Shown: positions 7,252 to 17,300, counted from the stretch's first letter. The stretch: DNA of 33,903 nt from an uncultured Bacteroidales bacterium (GCA_902782665.1 CACZOA010000101.1:1-33903), one strand, 5' to 3'. Notes: generated by a model from the letters alone, not told the origin. Numbers and translations: made by a program.

Positions 7252-8802
7252 TTAATCTTCAACTTTCCATCCTTCAATTGTACGTTCTTCACTGGAGAAG
7301 TTGACTCCGATCTTAACAATTGGTCTGCCGTCTGCACGGTATGGATCAGCGTAACCCTTCTCATTGATTTGAGCAAGAGCCTTTTCCGCACTCTCATCCA
7401 CTTTAAACTCAATGATAAAAATCTGTTTCGGAGAGAATAGAATGCAGTCGAGCCTGCCTTTAGCAGTGTTCACCTCAGACTGGGTATAGAAACCAAGCCA
7501 ACGGAAAAGTACGTAGATGACTGTCTGGAAATGTTTCTCGTTCTTATTGTTCAGCACGTTTGGAATCTGCACAAAAAACTCCTTCAACAGTTCGAAAGCC
7601 TCATCAATTTTTCCTGCTTTGAGTGCGAAGTAGAAATCGCACATATAGTTTTTTCCATCTGTGGCGGAGCATCCTACCCACGAAGGCATCATAACCTCCA
7701 GCATGGAAACTCGAACTTCAGAATTCGGATATCCAATCACATAACGGCTTGACTCTCTGTCGTAATCCTTAATTGTAAGATATCCGGCTTGGAAAAGCAA
7801 TGGATAGACGCTTCTGCTGTCTTCCTGCGACACATAGAAATCCGACTCAAAGAGTTCAACACTCTCAAAATCAAGTATCTGAGCGTTATGTTTACGTAAG
7901 TGGTCTATGACGTATGACGACGTGGCTGTTTCAAACCAGAAGTTTTTCAGCTCCATCTTGCTGAATGAAGAAATCACACTCAACGGATTGAATATGTCTT
8001 GTGAGTTTTTGGAAAAATGGTAACCGTCATATTTGGATTTAAGTCTCATCACCATTTCATCGAAAGTGCATCCCTCATTATGTGCAAAACACTCTATATC
8101 CTCTTTGAAATTCTCCATCAGTTCATCTACAGTGATACCACATATATCACAGAACTTATCATCCATGGAGATATTGTCCAAATTATTGAGTGTAGAGAAA
8201 ATTGACACCTGCGAAAAACGGGAGATGCCTGTGATGAAGACAAACTGCTCATATTGCTCGTTCACCTTCAACTGCTGATACAGTTCCTGAAGAACTGGTT
8301 TTACATCAGCTAATTTTCCATCGTGAAGATGAGCCAACAGCGGAGAATCATATTCGTCGATCAAGACCACAGCTTTGCGGCCGGTCTGCTTGTATGCCGC
8401 TTCAATTACGTTTTTGAAACGCTCGCCATTTCCTAATTTATCCGAAGATTTAATCGAATATTCTTTTTCATATTTGGAAATGGCATTTGAGATCGCATAA
8501 GACATGGATTCTACAGGAAGATCCTTATACGAACTCATATCAAACCTAAAGACGGGATATTTGATCCAGTCCTTCTCCAACCGGCTTATTTTCAGATCCT
8601 TGAAGAGATCTCTGTTTCCCTCGAAATATTGTTGGAGGGTGTTGATAAGCAAAGACTTGCCGAAACGGCGAGGACGAGAGAGGAACACAAATGTACGATT
8701 TTTTATCATCTCATACATTCGTTCCGTCTTGTCGACGTATGCATAACCATCCTCAATGATGGCCTTGAAATCCTGTCGTCCTATCGGATATGGCTTTATC
8801 AT
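7252..8802 (-). CDS. AAA-ATPase-like / PD-(D/E)XK nuclease-like protein
   Basis: This 516-residue protein is of the family widespread in gut Bacteroidales (AAA-ATPase_like followed by PDDEXK_9). The N-terminus has the diagnostic PIGRQDFKAIIEDGYAYVDK, then a Walker A of the form RPRRFGKS (43-50) and Walker B KAVVLIDEYDSPLL (about 138-151). The C-terminus has a nuclease-like core with Asp452 (GRLDCILF), Glu465 and Lys467 (IIEFKVD), a complete PD-(D/E)XK-type set. The biological function of the family is unproven; it is often scattered in multiple genomic copies and suspected of mobile or conflict roles. It is a single gene with its own candidate promoter (8829-8836), unlinked to flanking operons. 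All motifs are intact. Confidence 0.88.
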   Translation of the reverse strand: MIKPYPIGRQDFKAIIEDGYAYVDKTERMYEMIKNRTFVFLSRPRRFGKSLLINTLQQYFEGNRDLFKDLKISRLEKDWIKYPVFRFDMSSYKDLPVESMSYAISNAISKYEKEYSIKSSDKLGNGERFKNVIEAAYKQTGRKAVVLIDEYDSPLLAHLHDGKLADVKPVLQELYQQLKVNEQYEQFVFITGISRFSQVSIFSTLNNLDNISMDDKFCDICGITVDELMENFKEDIECFAHNEGCTFDEMVMRLKSKYDGYHFSKNSQDIFNPLSVISSFSKMELKNFWFETATSSYVIDHLRKHNAQILDFESVELFESDFYVSQEDSRSVYPLLFQAGYLTIKDYDRESSRYVIGYPNSEVRVSMLEVMMPSWVGCSATDGKNYMCDFYFALKAGKIDEAFELLKEFFVQIPNVLNNKNEKHFQTVIYVLFRWLGFYTQSEVNTAKGRLDCILFSPKQIFIIEFKVDESAEKALAQINEKGYADPYRADGRPIVKIGVNFSSEERTIEGWKVED

Positions 8803-8828
8803 AATGCTCTCTTATTCAATTTACTCTG

Positions 8829-8836
8829 CAAATATA
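8829..8836 (-). promoter_or_regulatory. Candidate -7 element (TATATTTG) for the AAA-ATPase-like gene
   Basis: Minus-strand TATATTTG matches TAnnTTTG and lies 26 nt before the ATG at 8802. The best upstream partner is a TTTC about 20 nt away, one base off the -33 consensus. Confidence 0.5.
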
Positions 8837-8886
8837 ATAATTTTGTGTTTGATTATGAAACAAATCCGATATCCGCTTCTAATCAA

Positions 8887-8919
8887 GAAAAAAGGGACAG
8901 GTCATTAAAACCTGTCCCT
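8887..8919 (-). terminator. Rho-independent terminator of the NAD salvage operon
   Basis: A ten-base-pair stem (8893-8902 AGGGACAGGT with 8910-8919 ACCTGTCCCT, 7-nt loop) is followed on the minus strand by a run of T residues. It lies about 30 nt past the nadE-pncA stop codon. On the plus strand the following tract is TAAAAATT, so it is directional for the minus strand. Confidence 0.88.
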
Positions 8920-8948
8920 AAAAATTCACACGTTTCAACGTTTTTTTA

Positions 8949-10199
8949 TCATTCCACTTTTACATCCAAGCCTTCCCAATCAATTTTAGCGTTCTCATCG
9001 ATTGCGACGGTGCCTGCCTTCTTCACCACAATCTTTGTGTTCGGATGTGTTTTGGCCGTCTCTTTAGCGCAACTCTGCACGCAATAGTCGAAGCACAGAC
9101 CGACAAGATGAAGCTCTTTCACATTGTCGACGTTTGGCAACACATCTATTCCATACTCCTCCACATTCGGATTGCATCCCTTGTTTAATGTGACACTTGG
9201 AATATTTACAGCAAGCAGTTCTGCATCTATCTCCGCACCTTTCTCTCCGGCGACGCAATGGTTTGGCCATGGTCCACCCTGAGGTTTGAAGCTGCAATGG
9301 TTTGTAGGATGCCAATCTTTAGTGTAGACGATGCTGTCGTATTTTTCTTTCTTCATCAAATCAATGATCGCTGCTTTGGCTTTTTTCCACTTTTCCATTC
9401 CCACTCCCATACTGCCATCGATGAAATCTTTCTGTGCGTCGACGATAGCCAACTCCTTCTGGTCTGGCACAAAGCAAGGGAGGTTGAGCAGTTTGCACTT
9501 CCAGCTCATACCGTTGATCTTCTTCTGGATTTTCTGAGCTGTCTCAGGATTCACGTCGTCGAAGAATCCTCTTGCCACCTTCTCCACTTCAGCATAGGTG
9601 AAACCTAGATTATCTTCGTCAGTCTTGCCACACATACCGTCGCTCGGAGCCTTCTTTACCAAATCCTCTGGCAAGCCCAATTCGATTCCCAATCTCACCA
9701 CGTCGCTGACATACAGATTAGCCAACGGAGCAAAATCACCAGCACCGTCGCCCCAGATAGTGAAATATCCCATGAGACGCTCGCTCTTATTGCCATTATT
9801 ACTGATTCTGCAATTACCAATAATCGCTGCCACACCATATAAAGTGGCCATTCTCAAACGAGAAGGAGTGTTTGTCTTGAATTGAGGAGTAGCCTCACCA
9901 GCCGTTTTTGCAGTTATCTCCTGAGCAAGAGCATCGTAAGCACCCTTGATATTCACCTCATAGTTTTTAATACCCAAAAACTCACAAACTCGTTTAGAAT
10001 CATTGATATCCGTCTGAACACCGTTAGGCATCATCACACCTACCACACGATCCTTACCCAAAGCAGCCACACATGCCGCAGCCACTACAGTACTGTCCTT
10101 TCCTCCACTGATACCTATAAGTGCTTTTGTATTCTCGTCACCATTCTTTGCGAAGTAGTCCTTGATCCAGGCTACCATCTGTTCTTTAAGTGTTCTCAT
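8949..10199 (-). CDS. nadE: NAD synthetase-nicotinamidase fusion (NadE-PncA)
   Basis: This 416-residue protein joins two NAD-salvage enzymes. Residues 1 to about 240 are ammonia-type NAD synthetase: the P-loop SGGKDS is at 31-36, with YFTIWGDGAGDFAPLANLYVSD (145-166) and KAPSDGMCGKTDEDNLGFTY (183-202). Residues of about 248-416 are a compact nicotinamidase of the isochorismatase superfamily: catalytic Asp254 (AIVDAQKDF), metal ligands Asp295 and His297 (KDWHP) and His314 (WPNHC), catalytic Lys340 and nucleophile Cys373 (GLCFDYCVQ). Both active sites look complete. No glutaminase domain is present, so ammonia would be the nitrogen donor; nicotinamide deamidation by the second domain itself releases ammonia. 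It is the last gene of the operon after pncB and the Nudix gene. The reading frame is continuous, with no stop or frameshift at the junction. Confidence 0.93.
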   Translation of the reverse strand: MRTLKEQMVAWIKDYFAKNGDENTKALIGISGGKDSTVVAAACVAALGKDRVVGVMMPNGVQTDINDSKRVCEFLGIKNYEVNIKGAYDALAQEITAKTAGEATPQFKTNTPSRLRMATLYGVAAIIGNCRISNNGNKSERLMGYFTIWGDGAGDFAPLANLYVSDVVRLGIELGLPEDLVKKAPSDGMCGKTDEDNLGFTYAEVEKVARGFFDDVNPETAQKIQKKINGMSWKCKLLNLPCFVPDQKELAIVDAQKDFIDGSMGVGMEKWKKAKAAIIDLMKKEKYDSIVYTKDWHPTNHCSFKPQGGPWPNHCVAGEKGAEIDAELLAVNIPSVTLNKGCNPNVEEYGIDVLPNVDNVKELHLVGLCFDYCVQSCAKETAKTHPNTKIVVKKAGTVAIDENAKIDWEGLDVKVE

Positions 10200-10260
10200 A
10201 ATCTTTTCCTCCTAATTTACTGGTTCCTATTAGAGTACAGTCATTCTTAACTCTTAATTC

Positions 10261-10812
10261 TTAAATCTTAATTTTCTCGAACATCTCCCAAGCAAGCCTC
10301 ATCATCAAACCAAAATCATCCTGTCTGACAATTGCATCCATGTCTGCCCTTTTCACGATCTCAGTTTCAAGAAACTCATCATCGTCAGGATTGTTTTTGC
10401 CGTAGCCATCCACCACCACATAGTAGCAAGTCATTCGATTCTCCATGAAAGCAGGGTTCGGGCTGCCCGTATAAAGTTGCTCCAGTTTGATGACATTCTC
10501 TTTTTTGATGCCAAGCTCCTCGTCCAATTCACGGTAGAGAGCATCAATAGCCTTTTCTCCGGCGTCCACCATTCCAGAAGGGAATTCCGTGATCTCCCTG
10601 TTGATGCCGTGACGGAACTGCTTGACCATCATGAAATTATCAGAATCAGCACCAAGTCGGACGACAGCACACACCCAATCAGGAGCCTGCATAGATATAT
10701 ATTTGCGTTCCACACCCTTCGGATCGATTTTCTTCGTTGTCACAAAGCTTCCGATCGGTGTTTTCATCACAACCTCTCTCTCCTTTATCTGCCAATTGTT
10801 CATACCATTCAA
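10261..10812 (-). CDS. Nudix hydrolase, ADP-ribose pyrophosphatase-like
   Basis: This 183-residue protein has a complete Nudix box at residues 80-102: Gly80, Glu86, the run RELDEELGI with Arg94, Glu95, Glu98 and Glu99, then Gly101. The preceding VKQFRHGI and EFPSGMVDAGE segments are characteristic of the ADP-ribose/NDP-sugar pyrophosphatase branch. It would hydrolyse a nucleoside diphosphate linked to another group, with Mg2+ bound by the box glutamates. Its position between pncB and nadE-pncA (16 nt and 61 nt gaps) suggests an NAD-related substrate such as ADP-ribose, NADH or NaAD, but this is inference from context. The ATG three codons in (MNNWQIKE) is an alternative start. Confidence 0.9.
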   Translation of the reverse strand: MNGMNNWQIKEREVVMKTPIGSFVTTKKIDPKGVERKYISMQAPDWVCAVVRLGADSDNFMMVKQFRHGINREITEFPSGMVDAGEKAIDALYRELDEELGIKKENVIKLEQLYTGSPNPAFMENRMTCYYVVVDGYGKNNPDDDEFLETEIVKRADMDAIVRQDDFGLMMRLAWEMFEKIKI

Positions 10813-10828
10813 ATTAATTGGTTTTCAA

Positions 10829-12076
10829 TCACATTTCAGCGTGGTTCATTCTCCAGTCGATGGCTCTTTGCAAGTAGTCGACATAGTCTGGATTCTTGCA
10901 CATACCCTTACCAGGAGTGTCAGAAATCTTTGCGACGTCGCCACCATTACAAAGCGTCGTCTTCATCACGATATTAAGCGGTGGCACATCAGTGTCGTTG
11001 GCGATGAATGTGCCGATACCGAATGCTGTCTTCGCTCTTCCCTCGAAATATTTCTTCAGTTTAGTGGCTTTCTCGAAATTCAAGCTGTCGCTGAAGAGAA
11101 GAGTCTTCGTCTTCGGGTCGATGCCAAGTTTCTTATAGTGAGCGATGATCTTATCACCCCACTCGAACGGATCGCCTGAATCGTGGCGGACACCGCTGAA
11201 CACAGTAGCGAACTCCTCGTCAAAATCACGAAGGAAGCAATCAGTAGTGATCGCATCAGTAAGAGCCGTACCGTTCTGCACCTTATACTCATTCACCCAA
11301 GCACGTAGAGAATAAAGATTAGAGTAGGCAGGATTGATTGATCTGTTTCCTTGTCCGACGCACATAATCCATTCGTGAGCCATAGTGCCCACAGGGATAA
11401 GATTATATTTGCGAGCGAGGAAGACGTTGCTTGTACCAACAAAGATAGACTTATTGTTCATCTTTGCGTTTTTCAAAGCCATCACCGCCATCTCCTGACA
11501 TTCAGCAGACAATCTGCGGCGTAGACCAAATTCAGAGAACGCGCCAAGTTCATAGATATCCTGCTCCAAAAGATTCACTTTCTCATCCAGTTTGCGACGG
11601 AATTGTTTCTTCAATTCATCATAATCGTAAGCCATACGGAAATAAACCTCGTTGACGATAGCCAAAGTAGGGATTTCATACATGCTTGTGTTCAACCATG
11701 TTCCTGTCGCCTCGATATTCAAGCCGCATTCAGCATTGTCGTCGATATGGAAATCCTCGAATCTAGGACGCCAGATACGAAGGAAATCAATATAAGAACC
11801 CTTAATCCATCCCTTCTTGACGATGTTTCCATTCTCGTCTTTTCTAGCTCCGATATTTCTCAGATAGCTCAACTCATCCTCCGTAAAAGTAAGTTTACAG
11901 TATTCCTGCAACTGACGTTTGATTTCCTCCACCATCTCAGGAGTGAATTTCACATCCTTGTTACGGCATTTGAAAGTCCAGGTAGTCTTATATCCTGGGA
12001 ACTGGTGGAAAATAGCCTGACCCATAGAGAACTTGTAAAGATCTGTCTCCAGCAGAGATGTAATTATTGTATTCAT
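10829..12076 (-). CDS. pncB: Nicotinate phosphoribosyltransferase PncB
   Basis: PncB converts nicotinate and PRPP to nicotinate mononucleotide, with ATP hydrolysis driving the reaction. The 415-residue length matches the bacterial type. Landmarks are the N-terminus LLETDLYKFSMGQAIFHQFP, the IPVGTMAHEW segment carrying the phosphorylated His, and the PRPP-binding region FSGVRHDSGDPFEWGDK with TLLFSDSLNFEKA. It is the first gene of the salvage operon, read from a near-perfect Bacteroidota promoter at 12113-12143, with the Nudix gene starting 16 nt after its stop. Confidence 0.96.
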   Translation of the reverse strand: MNTIITSLLETDLYKFSMGQAIFHQFPGYKTTWTFKCRNKDVKFTPEMVEEIKRQLQEYCKLTFTEDELSYLRNIGARKDENGNIVKKGWIKGSYIDFLRIWRPRFEDFHIDDNAECGLNIEATGTWLNTSMYEIPTLAIVNEVYFRMAYDYDELKKQFRRKLDEKVNLLEQDIYELGAFSEFGLRRRLSAECQEMAVMALKNAKMNNKSIFVGTSNVFLARKYNLIPVGTMAHEWIMCVGQGNRSINPAYSNLYSLRAWVNEYKVQNGTALTDAITTDCFLRDFDEEFATVFSGVRHDSGDPFEWGDKIIAHYKKLGIDPKTKTLLFSDSLNFEKATKLKKYFEGRAKTAFGIGTFIANDTDVPPLNIVMKTTLCNGGDVAKISDTPGKGMCKNPDYVDYLQRAIDWRMNHAEM

Positions 12077-12112
12077 AACTCTTCGATTTTTGTTTTCTTT
12101 TTAACTTCGTGT

Positions 12113-12143
12113 CAAAATTACACAAAATATTTTTAAATCCAAA
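12113..12143 (-). promoter_or_regulatory. Promoter of the pncB operon
   Basis: On the minus strand TTTG (12140-12143) is followed after exactly 19 nt by TAATTTTG (12113-12120). This is a full match to the Bacteroidota consensus TTTG-N19-TAnnTTTG, 36 nt upstream of the pncB ATG. Confidence 0.82.
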
Positions 12144-12316
12144 CAAAACCAATTATTTTTTTGAGAGGAATTGTTAATTAAATATAAAATGGCAGAGGAA
12201 TATTGTGAAAGGAGGCAATTTCATGATGAAATCTTTGTCGAAACGACATAAAGAAAACTTGAAAACAAGAAAGATAGAGTGAGAGGTATAATTAGAAAAG
12301 AGATGTGTAAAAAAGA

Positions 12317-12347
12317 TTTGTTGATTTGACATAAATTAATACTTTTG
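12317..12347 (+). promoter_or_regulatory. Promoter of the Wadjet operon
   Basis: TTTG (12317-12320), a 19-nt spacer and TACTTTTG (12340-12347) match the Bacteroidota consensus exactly, 21 nt before the jetA ATG. The leader would be very short. The remainder of the 292-nt gap between pncB and jetA holds the divergent pncB promoter and no other clear gene. Confidence 0.82.
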
Positions 12348-12368
12348 TCATAATTTTTCATCAAAACA

Positions 12369-13826
12369 ATGTCATTACAGGCTCAAATATTAAATACATT
12401 GGAAAAATCCCCGAGCATTGCTTTACTCAGGGCAAGAAGATGTAGTCTTATCCTTGACTTTTTGATAGGTATATACGAAAAAGAAACTGCAATTTCATCA
12501 GAAAACATCCATAATCGGTTGGCTGATTATCTAAATGACAATGGAATAGAAAACGATGATGAGAACAAAATAGAATTATCTGACACATATGAAGAGAAGG
12601 CTGTCAAATTTATAAAAACATGGACTGACAGCGGTTTCTTGACCAATTATAAAAACGAGGATGGCGAAATTTATTATGAATTGTCATCGCATACAAGCAA
12701 AGTGATTGATTGGCTTTCTGGTTTAAAGCGTGAAGAATATATTGGTACCGAGTCAAAATTCAAATCGATCATTACCCAACTTAGAGAATTGGTTGAATAT
12801 ACCAACGAAGATAAAGAAAAGCGTTTGCAACTTTTGGAAGATAAAAAACAAGAGATTGAGCATCAAATTCAACGTTTGAAAATTGGTGAAGATGTAAAGG
12901 TTTTTGAAGAATATGAAATTGTTCCGAGATTCAAACAAATCAACAAATTAGCAAAAGAATTATTGTCTGATTTCAAAGATGTGGACGACAATTTCAAAAA
13001 CATTATCAAAGAAATATATCAAAAACAGATTGACCCTACACTCAACAAGGGCGGTATTTTGCAATATACGTTTGATGCTTTGGACGAATTGAAATCAAGT
13101 CCACAGGGCAAAAGTTTTTATGCTTTTTGGGAGTTTCTACTTGCCCATGAAATGCAAAACGAATTGGAAACAATGATTACCGATTTGTTCAAAACATTAA
13201 AAGACAGAAATATAGAAACTAACGACAACTTTCTTGGCAATATGGTTTCTTACCTGTACGAATCAGGCAACAAAGTATATCAGACTAACGACAAAATGGC
13301 GGATAAACTTAGTCGCATTATTCGAGAAAATAACACTTCACGATCTGATATCACCAAGCAAATAATTCAAGACATCAAGAATTTGTTAATTGACATTTCC
13401 AAGGAAAATGGGAAACCTGACATTTCACTTTCAATAGACAATGGTATTGACATAAATATCCCATTCGACCGCAAAATCACTTTCGAGCAATCTGAAAATA
13501 TCGAATATACATTAAAACCGATTTCAAGCGAACTTAATATCAACGACTTGAATGAACTCGGAAAAATATTTGGCAATGTAATTATCGACAAGAAAATACT
13601 TGAACAGAATATCCGCACCGCATTGAGAGATAATGGACAAGTTTCTCTATCTGAAGTAATTGCACATAATCCTTTACAAAAAGGATTACCTGAACTTTTC
13701 GGTTATTTCGGTGTATTGAACCATTTTAAACATAAAACAATAAACGCCGAAAAACAACAGCCTATCGACTTCGATGTAGAACATAAAAAAAGAATACTAA
13801 TCCCCGAAATAATTATTTCAAGATGA
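12369..13826 (+). CDS. jetA: Wadjet protein JetA (DUF3375, kleisin-like)
   Basis: This 485-residue protein opens the four-gene Wadjet cassette. In Wadjet, JetA is the MukF-like kleisin that bridges the JetC heads and binds JetB. The start (LEKSPSIALLRARRCSLILDFL) is the DUF3375 hallmark. A winged-helix-like N-terminal region (about 1-125) is followed by a Glu/Lys/Gln-rich helical stretch (about 130-175). The rest is helical and ends in a region with ELFGYFGVLNHFK, also typical. The identification rests as much on order (DUF3375, DUF4194, SMC-like ATPase, DUF3322/DUF2220) as on sequence. Its stop overlaps the jetB start by 4 nt (ATGA). The composition appears more A/T-rich than the flanking housekeeping genes. 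Confidence 0.92.
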   Translation: MSLQAQILNTLEKSPSIALLRARRCSLILDFLIGIYEKETAISSENIHNRLADYLNDNGIENDDENKIELSDTYEEKAVKFIKTWTDSGFLTNYKNEDGEIYYELSSHTSKVIDWLSGLKREEYIGTESKFKSIITQLRELVEYTNEDKEKRLQLLEDKKQEIEHQIQRLKIGEDVKVFEEYEIVPRFKQINKLAKELLSDFKDVDDNFKNIIKEIYQKQIDPTLNKGGILQYTFDALDELKSSPQGKSFYAFWEFLLAHEMQNELETMITDLFKTLKDRNIETNDNFLGNMVSYLYESGNKVYQTNDKMADKLSRIIRENNTSRSDITKQIIQDIKNLLIDISKENGKPDISLSIDNGIDINIPFDRKITFEQSENIEYTLKPISSELNINDLNELGKIFGNVIIDKKILEQNIRTALRDNGQVSLSEVIAHNPLQKGLPELFGYFGVLNHFKHKTINAEKQQPIDFDVEHKKRILIPEIIISR

Positions 13827-14392
13827 ACGAAATAAAACCATATTCAAAAGCCGTAGTAAACTTATTGAAAAAGACGGTGGAAAAATCATCTCCAGTTTGG
13901 AACGATATTGTCAATTATCAATCTGACATTCAAGAATATCTTTCTGTTATTGGATTAGAGTTGATTGTTAAGGAAGACGAAGGGTTCGCATACATCAAAC
14001 AAATCGTTTTCGATGATGACACCACATTGAATTTGGTTTCAAGGCGGCAGTTAGGTTTTGATATTTCGTTGGTACTTATTGTATTGCGACAAATTTTGGA
14101 AGATTACGACAACAATCCGACAGAAACTCAATCATTCGACAAAATTATTACAAACAATGAAATTAAAGATGAGGTAAAACTTTTTTTGCCAGACAGTTAC
14201 AATAAAGCAAAATTGGAGAAGGATTTAGATCGTTATATTCAAAATGTTTGTGAATTAGGTTTCTTAAAAGAAATCAAACGCAACAACGATGAAATAAGAT
14301 ACAAAATCCACCGTATTATAAAAGAGAAGGTCACACTTCAAGATTTGGATACGTTTAAGAAAAATTTGGAGAAATATGCAGGAACAATATGA
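13823..14392 (+). CDS. jetB: Wadjet protein JetB (DUF4194, KITE-like)
   Basis: This 189-residue protein corresponds to the MukE-like KITE subunit that binds the JetA kleisin and DNA. It shows tandem winged-helix composition: a VNLLKKTVEKSSPVWNDIVNYQ start, the family-typical SRRQLGFDISLVLIVLRQILEDY, then DRYIQNVCELGFLKEI and a terminal YKIHRIIKEKV segment. It has no enzyme motif, as expected. It overlaps jetA by 4 nt and jetC by 17 nt, so expression is likely translationally coupled. Confidence 0.9.
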   Translation: MNEIKPYSKAVVNLLKKTVEKSSPVWNDIVNYQSDIQEYLSVIGLELIVKEDEGFAYIKQIVFDDDTTLNLVSRRQLGFDISLVLIVLRQILEDYDNNPTETQSFDKIITNNEIKDEVKLFLPDSYNKAKLEKDLDRYIQNVCELGFLKEIKRNNDEIRYKIHRIIKEKVTLQDLDTFKKNLEKYAGTI

Positions 14393-17300
14393 CTTATTCA
14401 CCACCGACGCTGGTTCAGCAGGCTACCGACTTGACTATTTTGAAATTTTAAATTGGGGAACGTTCCATAACCGTATATACAGAATTGCGCCACAAGGCAA
14501 CAACTCGTTACTAACAGGTGCCAACGCATCTGGTAAGAGTACGTTGATTGACGCACTTTTGACATTGCTCGTGCCTCTCAAAAAGGACAGATTTTACAAT
14601 CAGTCGTCGGGCATAGAAAAAAAAGGCGATAGAAATGAAGAAACATATGTTCTTGGCAATTACGGCAATATTCAAGCCGAAGGCGAAACCTCTGTGAAAA
14701 CTCAGCAACTTCGCGACAAATCTACATATTCAATAATATTGGCATCTTTTGCCAATAATCATCAAAAAATAGTAACATTATTTCAAATTCGTTATTTTGT
14801 AAACGGTGAACTGAAATGCATATACGGTTTTTCGCATAAACCATTAACAATCGAAAATGATCTTTCAATATTCAATGGTAGCAAAGGCGATTGGAAAAAA
14901 GCATTAGAAAAAAAATACAATGCCAATGCACCTAAACGTCAAATCGATTTTTATGATTCTATCAAGGATTATACCGACCGTTTTGTTAATGCGTTAGGCT
15001 TGCGTTCCAATAAGGCTTTGACGTTGTTCAATCAAATTGTCGGTGTGAAAGTTTTGAACGATTTAGACGAATTTATTCGCAACAATATGCTTGAACAGCG
15101 AGATTCGGAAAACGCATATACCAACTTGAACGAGAGTTTTGCCACTTTAATGGGTGCGAAAACAAAGATTGAAAAGGTCAAAGAGCAAATATCACAGTTG
15201 AAGCCCATTGACCAAAAGGCCAATCAATTGGAAGATATTAAATATGCACTTGACGAATTGCAAAAAAAACGCGAAATGTCGGTTTATTGGTTTGCACAGA
15301 AGAATGTGGAACTTGCCAAAGAAAAAATATCAGAACTCAATACCAAACTTGAAGATTTACAACAACAACTCAATAAACTAAATGAGGAAAAAGAACAATT
15401 AAAAGAAAAAGAGCGTGAACTGTCGTTATCGATAGAAGGTGATGATATTGGTAAGCAAATCAAAGCATTAAGCAACGAAATTGCTAACCTCGAAAAACAA
15501 AAGATTAACCGACAAAACAAACTTGAAGACTATAACAATAAAGTCATTGAAGTGGGTTTGCCCGAAAATCCATCGGAACAAGTATTCTCTGATAATCGAG
15601 AAAAAGCACGTTTGGCAAAGACAGAATGTCAGTCTGAGTATGATAATAAACAAGAGGATTTACGTTTGACTAAAAACAAAGCCGACGAAATAAATGAGGC
15701 CATTAAAAAAAATATGTCAACTCTTGAAATTATCCATAAGAACAAAAATAACATTTCGGGTCGAGAGGCAGAGATTCGGGAAATGATTTTGCAAGCGACT
15801 GGAGCTACAACTTCCGAAATCCCATTTATAGGAGAGCTCATTCGAGTAAAGGAAAGCGAAAAGACTTGGGAAAACACCATCGAAAAAATCCTACACAATT
15901 TTGCTCTAAGATTGATTGTTCCTGACAAATACTATAAGACAGTGAATCAATTTGTCAACTCCAAAAATCTAAATGGACGAATTGTTTATCAACGTTACAA
16001 AGAGACAGCATCACTGAAAGGATTTCAACACAGAGAGATGGCAGACAATTGTCTGCCAAACAAATTGGAATTTAATACAAAAAGTCAGTATTATGAATGG
16101 GTGGAAGATATAATTTACGAAAATTATAACTACACCTGCGTTACCAACTTAGAGGAATTTGACAAATACGCAGAAAAGACGGCCACAATGGAAGGCTTAA
16201 TAAAATCAGTAAACAACAAACACGAAAAAGACGACCGCAAGCATATCAACAGCCGAGAAAATTACATTTTAGGTTGGGAAAATAAAGAGAAAATGGCCTC
16301 TATACGTGCCACAATTAAATATTTACAAGACGAACAAAAGCAAAACACAAAAAGCATTCGCGAAATAGAGACTGCCAAAACAGCAATTGCTAAACGTAAA
16401 GAGTGTTTCGATTACATTTTCAATGTTTTCACCAAATATGACGACATTAATTGGGAGGAATACGCCCAAAAAATACAGAAAAAAACAGAAGACAAAACCA
16501 AATTGGAAGCCGCTAACGACAAGGTTAAGGCGTTGCAAGAGCAATTAAATGTTGTGAAGAAGGAGTTGTTAAAATTGGAAAAAGATACAATTCCGGCAAA
16601 GAATGAAGACATATATAAAATTAAAAATGTTGATATTGCTAATGCAAACAAACGCATTTACGAAAATATAGCATTGCTCAATAAGTTGGGCAATGTCGAT
16701 GTGTCTTCATTTGAATCCGAAAATTCACAATGGCTTGTTGTCGATTATAGTAATATCGAAAAAATGCAAAATAGTTTTCTATCAGAAATTGCACAGCAAG
16801 ATACAGCAAAGAAAAATGCAAAAAGCCAAATAGAACAAGAGGTTGCCACATTGATAAGGAAATTCAAAAACCCGTCGGAAGACATTACAAACAAATTCAA
16901 GGATTGGCGTTCAGACGTGCATACTCTGCCAGAAGCCGAAAATATACATCTTATAAGTGAGTACCAAAAGTTTTATAATCGTTTGGTTAACGAGGATTTA
17001 GTTCGTTTTGAAGATCAATTCAACAATTACCTACAGGAAACTGTAACAAATAAAGTTTCTGCTTTCAGAATGTTTTTTACCAATTGGGAAAAATCCATAA
17101 AAGAAACTATTGATATGCTTAATAAATCCCTAAAAGAGATTGATTTCAGCACATCACCTTCAACCTACATTCAACTTGAGAATACAAAAAAAATCAACAA
17201 TGACATTGCCGAATTTCGCAAAAAATTAGATGACGCAATACCAAATATACGAGAAGTAAATTCCAACATTGACGGCAGACGCCATCACTTTGAGACAAAA

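Noticed and set aside
10622-11179. 185-codon plus-strand frame
   Set aside because: Antisense shadow of the Nudix gene and pncB.
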